From Acidilobaceae archaeon (GTDB taxonomy: Archaea > Thermoproteota > Thermoprotei_A > Sulfolobales > Acidilobaceae), in the NCBI GenBank assembly GCA_027044005.1, contig JALUDK010000076.1:1-5504 (forward strand): a stretch of DNA of 5,504 nt, given 5' to 3'. Positions 1 to 5,504 of this stretch are shown here, piece by piece. The notes under the pieces are model-generated. The model searched no databases. It was not told the origin of the DNA and saw only the letters and a program-made list of their open reading frames with translations. The translations under genes and the position numbers were made by a program. Position 1 is the stretch's first letter, and each line of letters starts with the position of its first letter.

Positions 1-422
1 AGAGAGTGAGCGAGGTATCGGAGAGCCACGGGTACAAGAGGATTATCGCGGACCTCACCGGCGGCCCCAGGATAACAGTTGTCTCTACAATGACTGCACT
101 ACTACTATTACCCCCCGGCCTGAGCGTGGAGGTAAGGGTCCAGGATGAGACCGGCGGGGAGGGCGACCTAAGGCTGAGCATAGAGACGCTGAGGGTAGCG
201 CTTAGGGGCCTTGGAGAGAAGGGCAAGGTCCTAGCATACATTGTATCCAACCCCGGCTCGGCGCCAGGGAGTATAGCAGAGGAGCTGGGGTTGTCCCCTA
301 AGACCGTGGCAAACTACATCACAAGCCTCAAGAAGATGGGGCTCGTGATTCAGAAGGGTAGGGGACGGGGTGTCTACCCCACGGAGTGGGGAATAATGCT
401 CTCTAGGCTTGGAAGGGTGTAG
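1..422 (+). CDS. csa3: Csa3-type CARF/winged-helix regulator, 5' partial (first of two)
   Basis: This is the C-terminal part of a Csa3-like transcription regulator of type I-A CRISPR loci; the reading frame is open to the window edge, so the start lies outside. What is seen: DLTGGPRI (nt 51-74) is the signature ligand-loop motif near the end of a CARF (Rossmann-like) domain. It is followed by a hydrophobic helix and a short strand-rich stretch, then a winged helix-turn-helix at about nt 207-389, with recognition-helix candidate SPKTVANYITSLKKMG and wing GRGRGVYP. The GTG at nt 6 should not be taken as the start, because the N-terminal half of the CARF fold, normally about 80-100 residues before TGG, would be missing. 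CARF domains bind cyclic oligoadenylates or related nucleotides, and Csa3 proteins regulate cas genes in Sulfolobales. The second copy follows after 4 nt, so the two are probably co-transcribed. The family is fairly sure; the Csa3a/Csa3b subclass is not. Confidence 0.85.
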   Translation, partial: RVSEVSESHGYKRIIADLTGGPRITVVSTMTALLLLPPGLSVEVRVQDETGGEGDLRLSIETLRVALRGLGEKGKVLAYIVSNPGSAPGSIAEELGLSPKTVANYITSLKKMGLVIQKGRGRGVYPTEWGIMLSRLGRV

Positions 423-426
423 AGGC

Positions 427-1071
427 ATGGCCAGGATCCTCGTAGCGACCCTAGGGTTCTCCATGGACTTCATACTCAAGAGGGTATATGACAGGGAGAT
501 GCCGGACGTGGACGAGGTTGTGATTCTAGCCCTGTGGACAGACGAGGGTAGCTGGGGTAGGATCATGGATGCATACAACCTACTGCGCATGACCCTGGAC
601 AAGACTGGCATGAAGTCGAGCCTCCACAAGATACCCTATAGTAGCAGGATGATAGGCAACCTAAGGGAGAAGCTGCGGGAAATTGCATTGAAGAACCCTG
701 AAGCCGGTATAGAGCTCTTCCTTACCGGGGGCCCCAGAATACTTGTAGTTGCAACGCTCCTAGCCGCTGTAAGCCTGAGGGAGGATATAGTAGAGCGGGT
801 GACGGTAACTGTTTATGGAGAGAACTTCCCGGGTACACTGAACATTAGACTATCCCAAATATTAGTCCTGAACAGGCTGGACAAGAGGTCCGAGCAGATC
901 CTCCACGCAATCGCTAAGGGGATCACCGATAGCGGTAGGCTCATGGAGGAAGTTAGAATGCCCAAGAGCAGCTTCTACCTCAAGCTTAGCGAACTCGAGG
1001 AGCTCGGCCTCATCAAGAGGATGGGCAGAGGTAAGGTGGGCCTCCAGGAGGGCGTGGACAACATAATATAA
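427..1071 (+). CDS. csa3: Csa3-type CARF/winged-helix regulator (second copy, complete)
   Basis: A complete Csa3-like regulator of 214 residues, a usual length for the family. The N-terminus MARILVATLGFSMDFILKRV has the first CARF strand and the LGF-S motif, LTGGPRI lies at residues 99-105, and the CARF domain ends near residue 145. A winged helix follows at about 150-210, with PKSSFYLKLSELEELGLI as the likely recognition helix region and wing MGRGKVGL. I chose ATG 427 over the upstream TTG at 409: it puts the start right at the first CARF strand, leaves 4 nt after the preceding stop, and has a Shine-Dalgarno-like AGGGTG (414-419) 7 nt upstream. Known for the family: dimeric DNA-binding proteins that activate or repress cas promoters, with the CARF dimer as nucleotide sensor. 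Inferred: it acts on the effector promoter in the gap just downstream. It shares LTGGPRI and the domain order with the preceding gene but is otherwise strongly diverged, so the two are paralogues and not a recent duplication. Confidence 0.9.
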   Translation: MARILVATLGFSMDFILKRVYDREMPDVDEVVILALWTDEGSWGRIMDAYNLLRMTLDKTGMKSSLHKIPYSSRMIGNLREKLREIALKNPEAGIELFLTGGPRILVVATLLAAVSLREDIVERVTVTVYGENFPGTLNIRLSQILVLNRLDKRSEQILHAIAKGITDSGRLMEEVRMPKSSFYLKLSELEELGLIKRMGRGKVGLQEGVDNII

Positions 1072-1111
1072 AGTCCAATATACATGAACTAACATTATAG
1101 CCAAATAACCC

Positions 1112-1138
1112 ACTGAAACAGGTAATATCACCCTCAGT
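1112..1138. promoter_or_regulatory. Candidate operator: interrupted dyad upstream of the csa5 operon
   Basis: The sequence shows a nested inverted repeat. The core GGTAATATCACC (1121-1132) pairs in 5 of 6 positions around ATAT. It is flanked by the perfect arms ACTGA (1112-1116) and TCAGT (1134-1138), with spacers of 4 and 1 nt. It lies in the only AT-rich intergenic gap, 18 nt upstream of a candidate TATA box. A dyad here suits a dimeric winged-helix regulator, and the two Csa3 genes next door are the obvious candidates; that link is inference. Such a short interrupted dyad could arise by chance in AT-rich DNA. Confidence 0.4.
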
Positions 1139-1154
1139 CATACACAAACAATAG

Positions 1155-1182
1155 ACTTATTAACCTCCGGCGACATATATAG
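1155..1182 (+). promoter_or_regulatory. Candidate archaeal promoter(s) of the effector operon
   Basis: Two TATA-like elements are present. GACTTATTAA (1154-1163), preceded by A-rich sequence that could serve as BRE, would place transcription start about 25 nt downstream near 1184-1188. That gives a short leader including the ribosome binding site at 1194-1202. CATATATAGG (1174-1183) would instead start transcription near 1200-1203 and give a nearly leaderless message beginning at GTG 1200. I favour the first because the strong Shine-Dalgarno would otherwise be unused, but the sequence alone cannot decide. Confidence 0.45.
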
Positions 1183-1193
1183 GAACCAGATAC

Positions 1194-1202
1194 GAGGAGG
1201 TG
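1194..1202 (+). promoter_or_regulatory. Strong ribosome binding site that decides the csa5 start
   Basis: GAGGAGGTG is a near-complete match to the archaeal anti-Shine-Dalgarno complement (GGAGGTGA). It contains the GTG at 1200, which therefore would sit inside its own binding site. The in-frame TTG at 1212 is 9 nt downstream, a workable spacing, so translation more probably begins at TTG 1212 if the message has a leader. Confidence 0.6.
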
Positions 1203-1211
1203 GAAACAAGC

Positions 1212-1613
1212 TTGAGTTCAAGCCCGAATCTGGCCGAGACCGCCCCTAGGAGGGGCGACAAGCTGGATCCCATTATAGATATCCTGGCATACTTCACGGC
1301 AGCCAGGAGGTACGGCTACGTAGACGCGCTAGCAGGCGCGCTTAACCCTGAGGTCGCGAAGGCTGTGATAGCAGATGCACTGAGGGACTTCGAAGTATCC
1401 TGCGGCGGGGGTAGGAGTAAGGAGGAGTGTGTCAAGTGCCCTAGCATAGACCCTGATAGCCTAAGGAACGCCATAGAAATGCTGGACAAAAAGCTCGACA
1501 AGGTTGGAGAGGATTTCTTCAAGACGATAAGGAGCATGACCCTCAAGGTGCTGGGCAGGGCTCCTGGCCTAAGGATCAGGCCTTGCAAGAAAGATGAGGG
1601 CTCCGGGTCCTAA
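1212..1613 (+). CDS. csa5: Csa5, small subunit of type I-A Cascade (Cas11a)
   Basis: Small, mainly helical protein in the canonical place just before cas7. From TTG 1212 it has 133 residues; an alternative GTG at 1200 would give 137. Both are normal for Csa5. The segment LDPIIDILAYFTAARRYGYVDAL (split here only by length) with the following NPEVAKAVIADAL resembles the N-terminal helical part of archaeal Csa5, and a charged amphipathic stretch with LDKKLDKVGEDFFKTI lies in the C-terminal half. Csa5 is the small subunit of the archaeal Cascade and is thought to help hold target DNA along the Cas7 backbone. An odd feature is a cysteine group, C-x8-C-x2-C, in the central loop (residues 64, 73 and 76 from the TTG start) with one more Cys near the C-terminus, which may be a disulfide or a metal site. 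It is the first gene of the operon, with cas7 following after a few nt. The assignment rests on position, size and partial sequence resemblance. Confidence 0.82.
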   Translation: MSSSPNLAETAPRRGDKLDPIIDILAYFTAARRYGYVDALAGALNPEVAKAVIADALRDFEVSCGGGRSKEECVKCPSIDPDSLRNAIEMLDKKLDKVGEDFFKTIRSMTLKVLGRAPGLRIRPCKKDEGSGS

Positions 1614-1621
1614 GAGGTGAT
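1613..1621 (+). promoter_or_regulatory. Ribosome binding site overlapping possible cas7 starts
   Basis: AGAGGTGAT is strongly complementary to the 16S 3' end and covers GTG 1617 and the first bases of ATG 1620, which are two of the candidate starts. The next in-frame start, GTG 1626, lies 4 nt after it and would be the best-spaced one. ATG 1644 is a further candidate, with a CAGGAG motif just before it. Confidence 0.5.
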
Positions 1622-2669
1622 GACAGTGACGGGTTTCAGGAGTATGGGCGGGTTCCTATCCCTCACGCTTAGGGTGCTGGTGAACCTCGAGAGCCTGAAC
1701 ATGGCTGAGAGTGTTGGGAACGTCACCAGGCATAGGAAGGCGCCCGTAGTGGTCAAGGCTAAGGACGGCGGCTACAGGATGGTGTATGTCCCTGTGATAA
1801 GCGGGATGACCCTAGCACACCACTACCAGAGGCACCTGGCCATGGCAGCGGCATCCATGGGCCTGCCTGTCACAAGGATGAGCCTGCTAGGCTACTTCAT
1901 GAAGTTCGCCGATGACAAGATAATACAGAATCACTACCCGGAGGTTAAAGACAAGGTAAAGAAGGATAAACCCTGTGAGAGCGAGGAGGCTATAGTGAGG
2001 GCCTGCACGGTAGCTGATGTGGGCGGCTTCCTCTACACTGATGGCGGGGTGAAGAGGACTAGCAGATTTAGCTTCACCTACCTAGCCCCAGCGCTAGAGG
2101 CACTGGAGAAGGGAGCCGCGAGTGCACTCCCACAGCTACACACCAGGTACACGCCTGGAGCCAGGAAGGAGGAGCAGGCCCTGTACTATGTGGATACCGG
2201 AAGCGCGCTGTATACTCTAACCTACACGCTGGAGGCCAGTAAGATAGCAAGGCTAGAGACATGCCCAGCCCTCGGGGAAAACAAGGAGGACCTTGGACCC
2301 AAGGAGAGGGTGAAAAGGTTCGAGGCCTCCTACAAGGCCCTGGCTGCGATGCTTGGAAACATGGCCTTCGGGGCGAAGAGGAGCAGGAGCCAGCCACACT
2401 GGGTCGTGGATAGTGTGATAGTAGTCGCTGGCGTAGGGCTTACACCATTCATACCAACCCCAGGCCACTACAGCGACTATATGCAGGACACCATAAACAG
2501 GCTAAAAGTGCAGGCAAGTGTGGGTGTGCTACAAGACTACACGATAGAGTACTACATCAGAGGAGGATCCACAACAGCCAAGCCGGGAAGCGGCAACGAG
2601 GCCGGGAACCTGGAGGAGGCGATAACAAGGGCATCAGAATGGCTAAAGGAGAGGCTAGGGGAGGCCTAG
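1620..2669 (+). CDS. cas7: Cas7 (Csa2/DevR family), backbone subunit of type I-A Cascade
   Basis: Cas7 subunits polymerise along the crRNA to form the helical backbone of Cascade. The family is clear: RVLVNLESLNMAESVGN (residues 18-34 from ATG 1620) followed by VTRHRKAPVV is the typical Csa2 N-terminus with its first RRM-like strand and RNA-contacting region. Then come VPVISGMTLAHHYQ (57-70), DVGGFLY (133-139), the RTSRFSFTYLAPALE block (146-160) and GAKRSRSQPHW (251-261), all Csa2-type conserved segments. At 349 residues it is slightly longer than the usual 310-330, mostly from the N-terminal leader and a Gly/Ser-rich C-terminal stretch (315-330). The start is unsure: GTG 1617, ATG 1620, GTG 1626 and ATG 1644 are all in frame; 1626 has the best ribosome-site spacing and 1620 is the first ATG. 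It follows csa5 with no real gap, and cas5 begins 5 nt after its stop, so it is translated from the same message. Confidence 0.95.
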   Translation: MTVTGFRSMGGFLSLTLRVLVNLESLNMAESVGNVTRHRKAPVVVKAKDGGYRMVYVPVISGMTLAHHYQRHLAMAAASMGLPVTRMSLLGYFMKFADDKIIQNHYPEVKDKVKKDKPCESEEAIVRACTVADVGGFLYTDGGVKRTSRFSFTYLAPALEALEKGAASALPQLHTRYTPGARKEEQALYYVDTGSALYTLTYTLEASKIARLETCPALGENKEDLGPKERVKRFEASYKALAAMLGNMAFGAKRSRSQPHWVVDSVIVVAGVGLTPFIPTPGHYSDYMQDTINRLKVQASVGVLQDYTIEYYIRGGSTTAKPGSGNEAGNLEEAITRASEWLKERLGEA

Positions 2670-2674
2670 CAGGG

Positions 2675-3523
2675 ATGCGCCCCATCCTACTATACTCCAA
2701 GATAAGGCTACACTGGGGCTTCATAACACGGGTGCCAGGAGCCAGCGCCGCCCAGCCAGCCTACCCCCTACCCCCTCCAACAACCGTGGTCGGGGCCTAC
2801 GCAAACCCCCTGGCAAGGCTAGTAGGGGAGCCTGACTCGCTCTACACCGGGCTAGCAGGACACCCCCCTAGAGGCAGGAGGAGGCCCAGGCTAATGCCCA
2901 GGATCCTCAAGTGTAGCCTTGAAGCTACACTAGGTGCAGGGGCTGGGCTATCCGGCCTAGTAGGGGTTGCCAGTATAGAGGAGCCTTCGAGGATACTGGC
3001 AGGCCCCTACAAGGGTGGGGGCTCCTATGAGAAGGCGGTGAGGAACCCACCGTATATTGGGATACAGGAGGTTATGCCTGTACAAGCTATGGGCCACGCA
3101 ATAGCCCCCGGGGCCATGATTGAGATGGCCTGGCTACTGGATGCTGACAGGCTCTCGGCCTGCCTGGGTGTCGGCGAGGAGAAGCTTGTGGACCTCCTCG
3201 AGCTGGTGGCTTGGTCTGTGTATAGGGTGGGCAGCCGTGAGGGGTTGGCTAGCGTGGTAGATGCTAGGGTGTATGGCGAGCCCAGGATCGGGGAGGGCGT
3301 ATTCAATTCCATACTGTACCAGAGGGCAGACTGCGCCACGCCGGAGATGGGTAGCACCATCGAAGTCACGCTGAACGACATACACTACGTGGAGGCACTC
3401 TACCATGTCCCAGCCCGGGGTAGTGTGGGGGCGCTAGCCCCAGGAGACCCTGTAACATTCACGACGCAGCCATCATGCAAGTACGCCACGGTAGATGGCG
3501 TGGGCCTAGCCTTCAGGGGGTGA
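2675..3523 (+). CDS. cas5: Cas5a, crRNA 5'-handle-binding subunit of type I-A Cascade
   Basis: Cas5 caps the Cascade backbone and binds the 5' handle of the crRNA; the I-A form is not the processing enzyme (that is Cas6). Recognition: YSKIRLHWGFITRVPGASA (residues 7-25) followed by QPAYPLPPPTTVVGAYANPLARL (27-49, given in parts) is the hallmark Cas5 N-terminus, with the PPPTTV-GA motif. The protein has 282 residues, somewhat longer than many Cas5a. An Arg-rich stretch GRRRPRLMPR (67-76) may form a basic loop. The C-terminal half (NDIHYVEALYHVPARGS, 234-250) ends in a Gly-rich segment. I chose ATG 2675 over the in-frame ATG 2639, which would add 12 atypical residues and overlap cas7. ATG 2675 begins 5 nt after the cas7 stop and has GGGGAGG (2658-2664) upstream. 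Confidence 0.93.
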   Translation: MRPILLYSKIRLHWGFITRVPGASAAQPAYPLPPPTTVVGAYANPLARLVGEPDSLYTGLAGHPPRGRRRPRLMPRILKCSLEATLGAGAGLSGLVGVASIEEPSRILAGPYKGGGSYEKAVRNPPYIGIQEVMPVQAMGHAIAPGAMIEMAWLLDADRLSACLGVGEEKLVDLLELVAWSVYRVGSREGLASVVDARVYGEPRIGEGVFNSILYQRADCATPEMGSTIEVTLNDIHYVEALYHVPARGSVGALAPGDPVTFTTQPSCKYATVDGVGLAFRG

Positions 3524-3528
3524 CCAGG

Positions 3529-4740
3529 ATGGAGGCCAGGATAGGGCTCCTACCCCCAGCATACATGGGGAGGAGGATGCAATACGCACTACTATCCCTA
3601 TCACCCATAGCCAAGGACCCCGACAGGCTATCATACACGCTACTAAGCGGAGAGGCCAGGCTAAGCACCACAGAACTCAAAGCACTAGCAATGCAGGCGC
3701 TAGGATTCATAACAGCATCCCTGAGGGCTAACCAGAGGAACTGCCGGGGCCCCACACTTGCTGGCGTGGACTGTTGCAGCATAAGCGGCGGTCCAACCCT
3801 ATACACCTCAGGCTCGAATGACAAGAAGATCCTAGAGAATGCCGGGCTGGCCGAGTGCCATATAGTCAAGGAGGCTAGGGGGAGGGGGAAACCCGGCCTA
3901 ACCGTGGGGTGGACTCATGCAGCAGTAAGCTACGCCCTCAAAGTGCTAGAGGATAGGGTAGACGGCGGGGAGCGTAGGTACGACCTGCCTATGCTGGCCA
4001 AGTCATCGCTATTCAGCAGGAGCAGGGGATACACTGGCGTATGGGAGACGAGGAATTATAAGGTATCGTTGCACGAGCTAGGCACAACCCTACTAGGCGG
4101 CGCCATAGCGTATCTGGGGAGGCAACGGGTCTCCGAGGGCGGCGATAGAGGGGGTAGTATCGAGTTCTACCTCCTACCCGACAGGCCCTCCGGGGAGTAC
4201 AGGGCCCTTGCATCGCTAGCCTCAATGGGCAGCCTGGGGGGCAACCTGGCAGCTAGGGCCGCGAGGCTAGCCAGGACCGGCGTTAGCCTGGAGGCCGCTA
4301 TATCCCTGGCATTCGCAGTCATGGTGGACATGTATAGGAGCAAGCTGTCCGGCCTGAACCCTGCCCTGGTAGCGGGGTCTGCCAGGGTCTACATGGTAGG
4401 CACGGGGCAGAGGCCTATGATAAGGGGAGGAATACCCATCTCCCCCGCGTTCTACCAGGCATACACGAGCCCTACAATCAGGAGGCTGTACAACATAGCA
4501 ACCAATGCAGGGGGCAGCCTCAAGGATGCAGCTGTAAACTGCATCAATAAACTATTCCTACAGGCACAGTCGGGGCCCCACGGCGACTATATACTAGACT
4601 GTGCGAGGACCCTAGAGGGAGCCCTCTCATCACTGAAGGAGAAGGAGGCCACGAGTGATCTGACTGAGGAGGCCAGGAGGCTATTGGAGAGCCTGCACCA
4701 CGAGTATTTTAGGATAGTCGCGGGTGAACGTGTTGCATAG
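3529..4740 (+). CDS. Putative Cas8a-like large subunit of type I-A Cascade (divergent)
   Basis: I do not recognise a diagnostic Cas8a motif. The call rests on context: a 403-residue protein between cas5 and cas3', where an effector operon is expected to encode a large subunit, of a suitable size (Csa4-type Cas8a2 proteins are around 350 residues). Large subunits recognise the PAM and start R-loop formation. Seen: an N-terminal LLPPAYMGRRMQYALLSLSP; six Cys at 72, 82, 83, 110, 338 and 358, of which the first four could form a metal site or disulfides; a mixed central region; and a mainly helical second half (about 225-400) with AARAARLARTGVSLEAAISL and a C-terminal HHEYFRIVAGERVA. That helical end fits the Cas11-like C-terminal domain of many Cas8 proteins. 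I chose ATG 3529 because GGGGGTG (3516-3522) is 6 nt upstream and cas5 ends at 3523. GTG 3520, three codons earlier, overlaps the cas5 stop, and ATG 3475 would overlap cas5 by 49 nt. In Sulfolobus-type loci cas8a2 follows cas3''; here the gene precedes cas3', which is also seen in some other archaeal I-A variants as far as I recall. It could also be an unrelated accessory protein. Confidence 0.6.
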   Translation: MEARIGLLPPAYMGRRMQYALLSLSPIAKDPDRLSYTLLSGEARLSTTELKALAMQALGFITASLRANQRNCRGPTLAGVDCCSISGGPTLYTSGSNDKKILENAGLAECHIVKEARGRGKPGLTVGWTHAAVSYALKVLEDRVDGGERRYDLPMLAKSSLFSRSRGYTGVWETRNYKVSLHELGTTLLGGAIAYLGRQRVSEGGDRGGSIEFYLLPDRPSGEYRALASLASMGSLGGNLAARAARLARTGVSLEAAISLAFAVMVDMYRSKLSGLNPALVAGSARVYMVGTGQRPMIRGGIPISPAFYQAYTSPTIRRLYNIATNAGGSLKDAAVNCINKLFLQAQSGPHGDYILDCARTLEGALSSLKEKEATSDLTEEARRLLESLHHEYFRIVAGERVA

Positions 4741-5504
4741 GCCAAGACCCTTAATGGAGGCGGCGTGGAGGGGGGTTGAGGCAGGCCATATACCCATAAT
4801 CGTAGCCCCTACAGGCTACGGGAAGACGAGGGCAAGCCCCTGGCTCTATGAAGAGGCCCGTAAGCGCGGGCTGGCTTCCGGCCTAATCCATGTCGCCCCC
4901 CTCAGGAGCCTAGTCACAAAGATATACCGTGATATCTTCAAGCCCGCGAGCCCAAGGGCGGGGTACCAGGCTCACATAGACCTAGGCGGGGATAGGAGTA
5001 GCTACTTCCTTAGGGATCTGGTAGTTACCACTGTGGACAGCTTCCTGTGGAACCTGTATAGGCTCCCCGTAACCGAGCTCATGGCCATGGAGAAGAGGGT
5101 TACTATGGGGCACTACTACCCCGTGTATACGAGCATATACACGAGCCTCACGGTGCTCGACGAGGCCCACGTGTATCTAGGGGGCGGGGGCCCGGATCCT
5201 GGTAGGGCAGCTTTCGTAGCATCACTTATGCATCTAGCCAACCTGGATGCTCCCCTGGTGGTGGAGACTGCTACGATGCATCCAAGCATCCTGGGCTGGA
5301 TTAGCCTCATGCTAGAGCTTCACGGCAGGAAGGCTAGTATAGCAACTCTCGATTGCTACGCGAGCCGCCTCCAGGATTTACTTGGCCCGGGAGTCCGTGT
5401 TGATGGAGTTGGAGACGGGGAGTGGGTTAGAGGCTACCGGCTAAAGTGGAGGACCTCGATAGTAGACGGCTGGGATAGCGTCCTAGACGATATAATTAGC
5501 GACT
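4724..5504 (+). CDS. cas3': Cas3' DEAH-box helicase, 3' partial
   Basis: N-terminal part (260 codons) of the superfamily 2 helicase of type I-A interference; the frame is open to the right edge with no stop. Numbered from GTG 4724: Walker A/motif I APTGYGKT at 28-35 (nt 4805-4828); motif Ia-like HVAPLRSLV; TTVDSFLWNLY, a motif Ib/Ic-like block; motif II DEAH at 146-149 in VLDEAHVYLGGGG; and motif III-like VETATM (180-185). Cas3' unwinds target DNA after Cascade recognition and works with the separate HD nuclease Cas3'', not visible here. No HD signature precedes the helicase, which fits the split cas3'/cas3'' of type I-A. Start: GTG 4724 or GTG 4730 keeps the Q-motif-like HRPRPLMEAAWRGVEAG and overlaps the preceding gene by 17 or 11 nt. 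ATG 4754 would cut into this segment and has no Shine-Dalgarno. The overlap suggests translational coupling with the preceding gene. Confidence 0.92.
   Translation, partial: MNVLHRPRPLMEAAWRGVEAGHIPIIVAPTGYGKTRASPWLYEEARKRGLASGLIHVAPLRSLVTKIYRDIFKPASPRAGYQAHIDLGGDRSSYFLRDLVVTTVDSFLWNLYRLPVTELMAMEKRVTMGHYYPVYTSIYTSLTVLDEAHVYLGGGGPDPGRAAFVASLMHLANLDAPLVVETATMHPSILGWISLMLELHGRKASIATLDCYASRLQDLLGPGVRVDGVGDGEWVRGYRLKWRTSIVDGWDSVLDDIISD

Noticed and set aside
6..8. GTG as the start of the first regulator
   Set aside because: It would remove most of the CARF domain before the TGG motif, and the frame stays open to the window edge, so the gene is cut by the window.
231..629. Minus-strand open frame of 132 codons across the junction of the two regulators
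   Set aside because: It lies antisense to two clear Csa3 genes, has no recognisable motif and looks like a by-product of GC-rich codon use.
1111..1119. Short inverted repeat CTGAAACAG
   Set aside because: Three-base arms around AAA are too short to stand as a separate site.
1072..1150. Transcription terminator after the second regulator
   Set aside because: There is no T-run or stable GC hairpin; the dyad found is AT-centred and better explained as a binding site.
1072..1199. CRISPR repeats or leader in the intergenic gap
   Set aside because: No repeat of 20 or more bases recurs here or elsewhere in the window. The similarities are short and degenerate, more like regulatory sites.
3513..3869. 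Minus-strand open frame of 118 codons opposite the start of the cas8-like gene
   Set aside because: Its protein is Ser/Ala/Leu-rich without a recognisable motif, and it is fully antisense to a plus-strand gene with a good ribosome site and operon context.

Overview
The window looks like part of a CRISPR-Cas locus of a hyperthermophilic crenarchaeon. The genes match the archaeal ("Apern") subtype I-A. The DNA is GC-rich with heavy use of AGG/AGA (Arg), ATA (Ile) and CTA (Leu) codons, and starts with GTG and TTG occur. A Desulfurococcales-type organism fits, but this is inference and the genus cannot be named from the sequence.

Layout, all on the + strand: (1) 1-1071 holds two tandem Csa3-type regulators (CARF sensor domain plus winged helix). 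The first is cut by the left window edge and the second starts 4 nt after it. (2) 1072-about 1211 is the only real intergenic gap, AT-rich, with a candidate operator dyad at 1112-1138, two candidate TATA boxes and a strong ribosome binding site. (3) About 1212-4740 holds the type I-A effector genes with almost no spacing: csa5 (small subunit), cas7/csa2 (backbone), cas5a and a 403-residue protein in the position of a large subunit (Cas8a-like, weakly assigned). (4) From about 4724 to the right edge is the N-terminal part of the Cas3' helicase, overlapping the end of the cas8-like gene and running out of the window.

How they work together: by family knowledge, Csa5, Cas7, Cas5 and Cas8a assemble on a crRNA into archaeal Cascade, which finds protospacers; Cas3' (with a separate Cas3'' HD nuclease, expected downstream) unwinds and degrades the target. 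Csa3 proteins are transcription factors of I-A loci, so the two regulators just upstream probably control the effector operon through the 1072-1200 region. No CRISPR repeats, adaptation genes (cas1, cas2, cas4), cas6 or cas3'' are visible here. No gene-free stretch exceeds 300 bases, and I see no convincing minus-strand gene, RNA gene or mobile element. The system is a known one; the least explained parts are the divergent Cas8-like protein, the regulator pair and the operator-like dyad.
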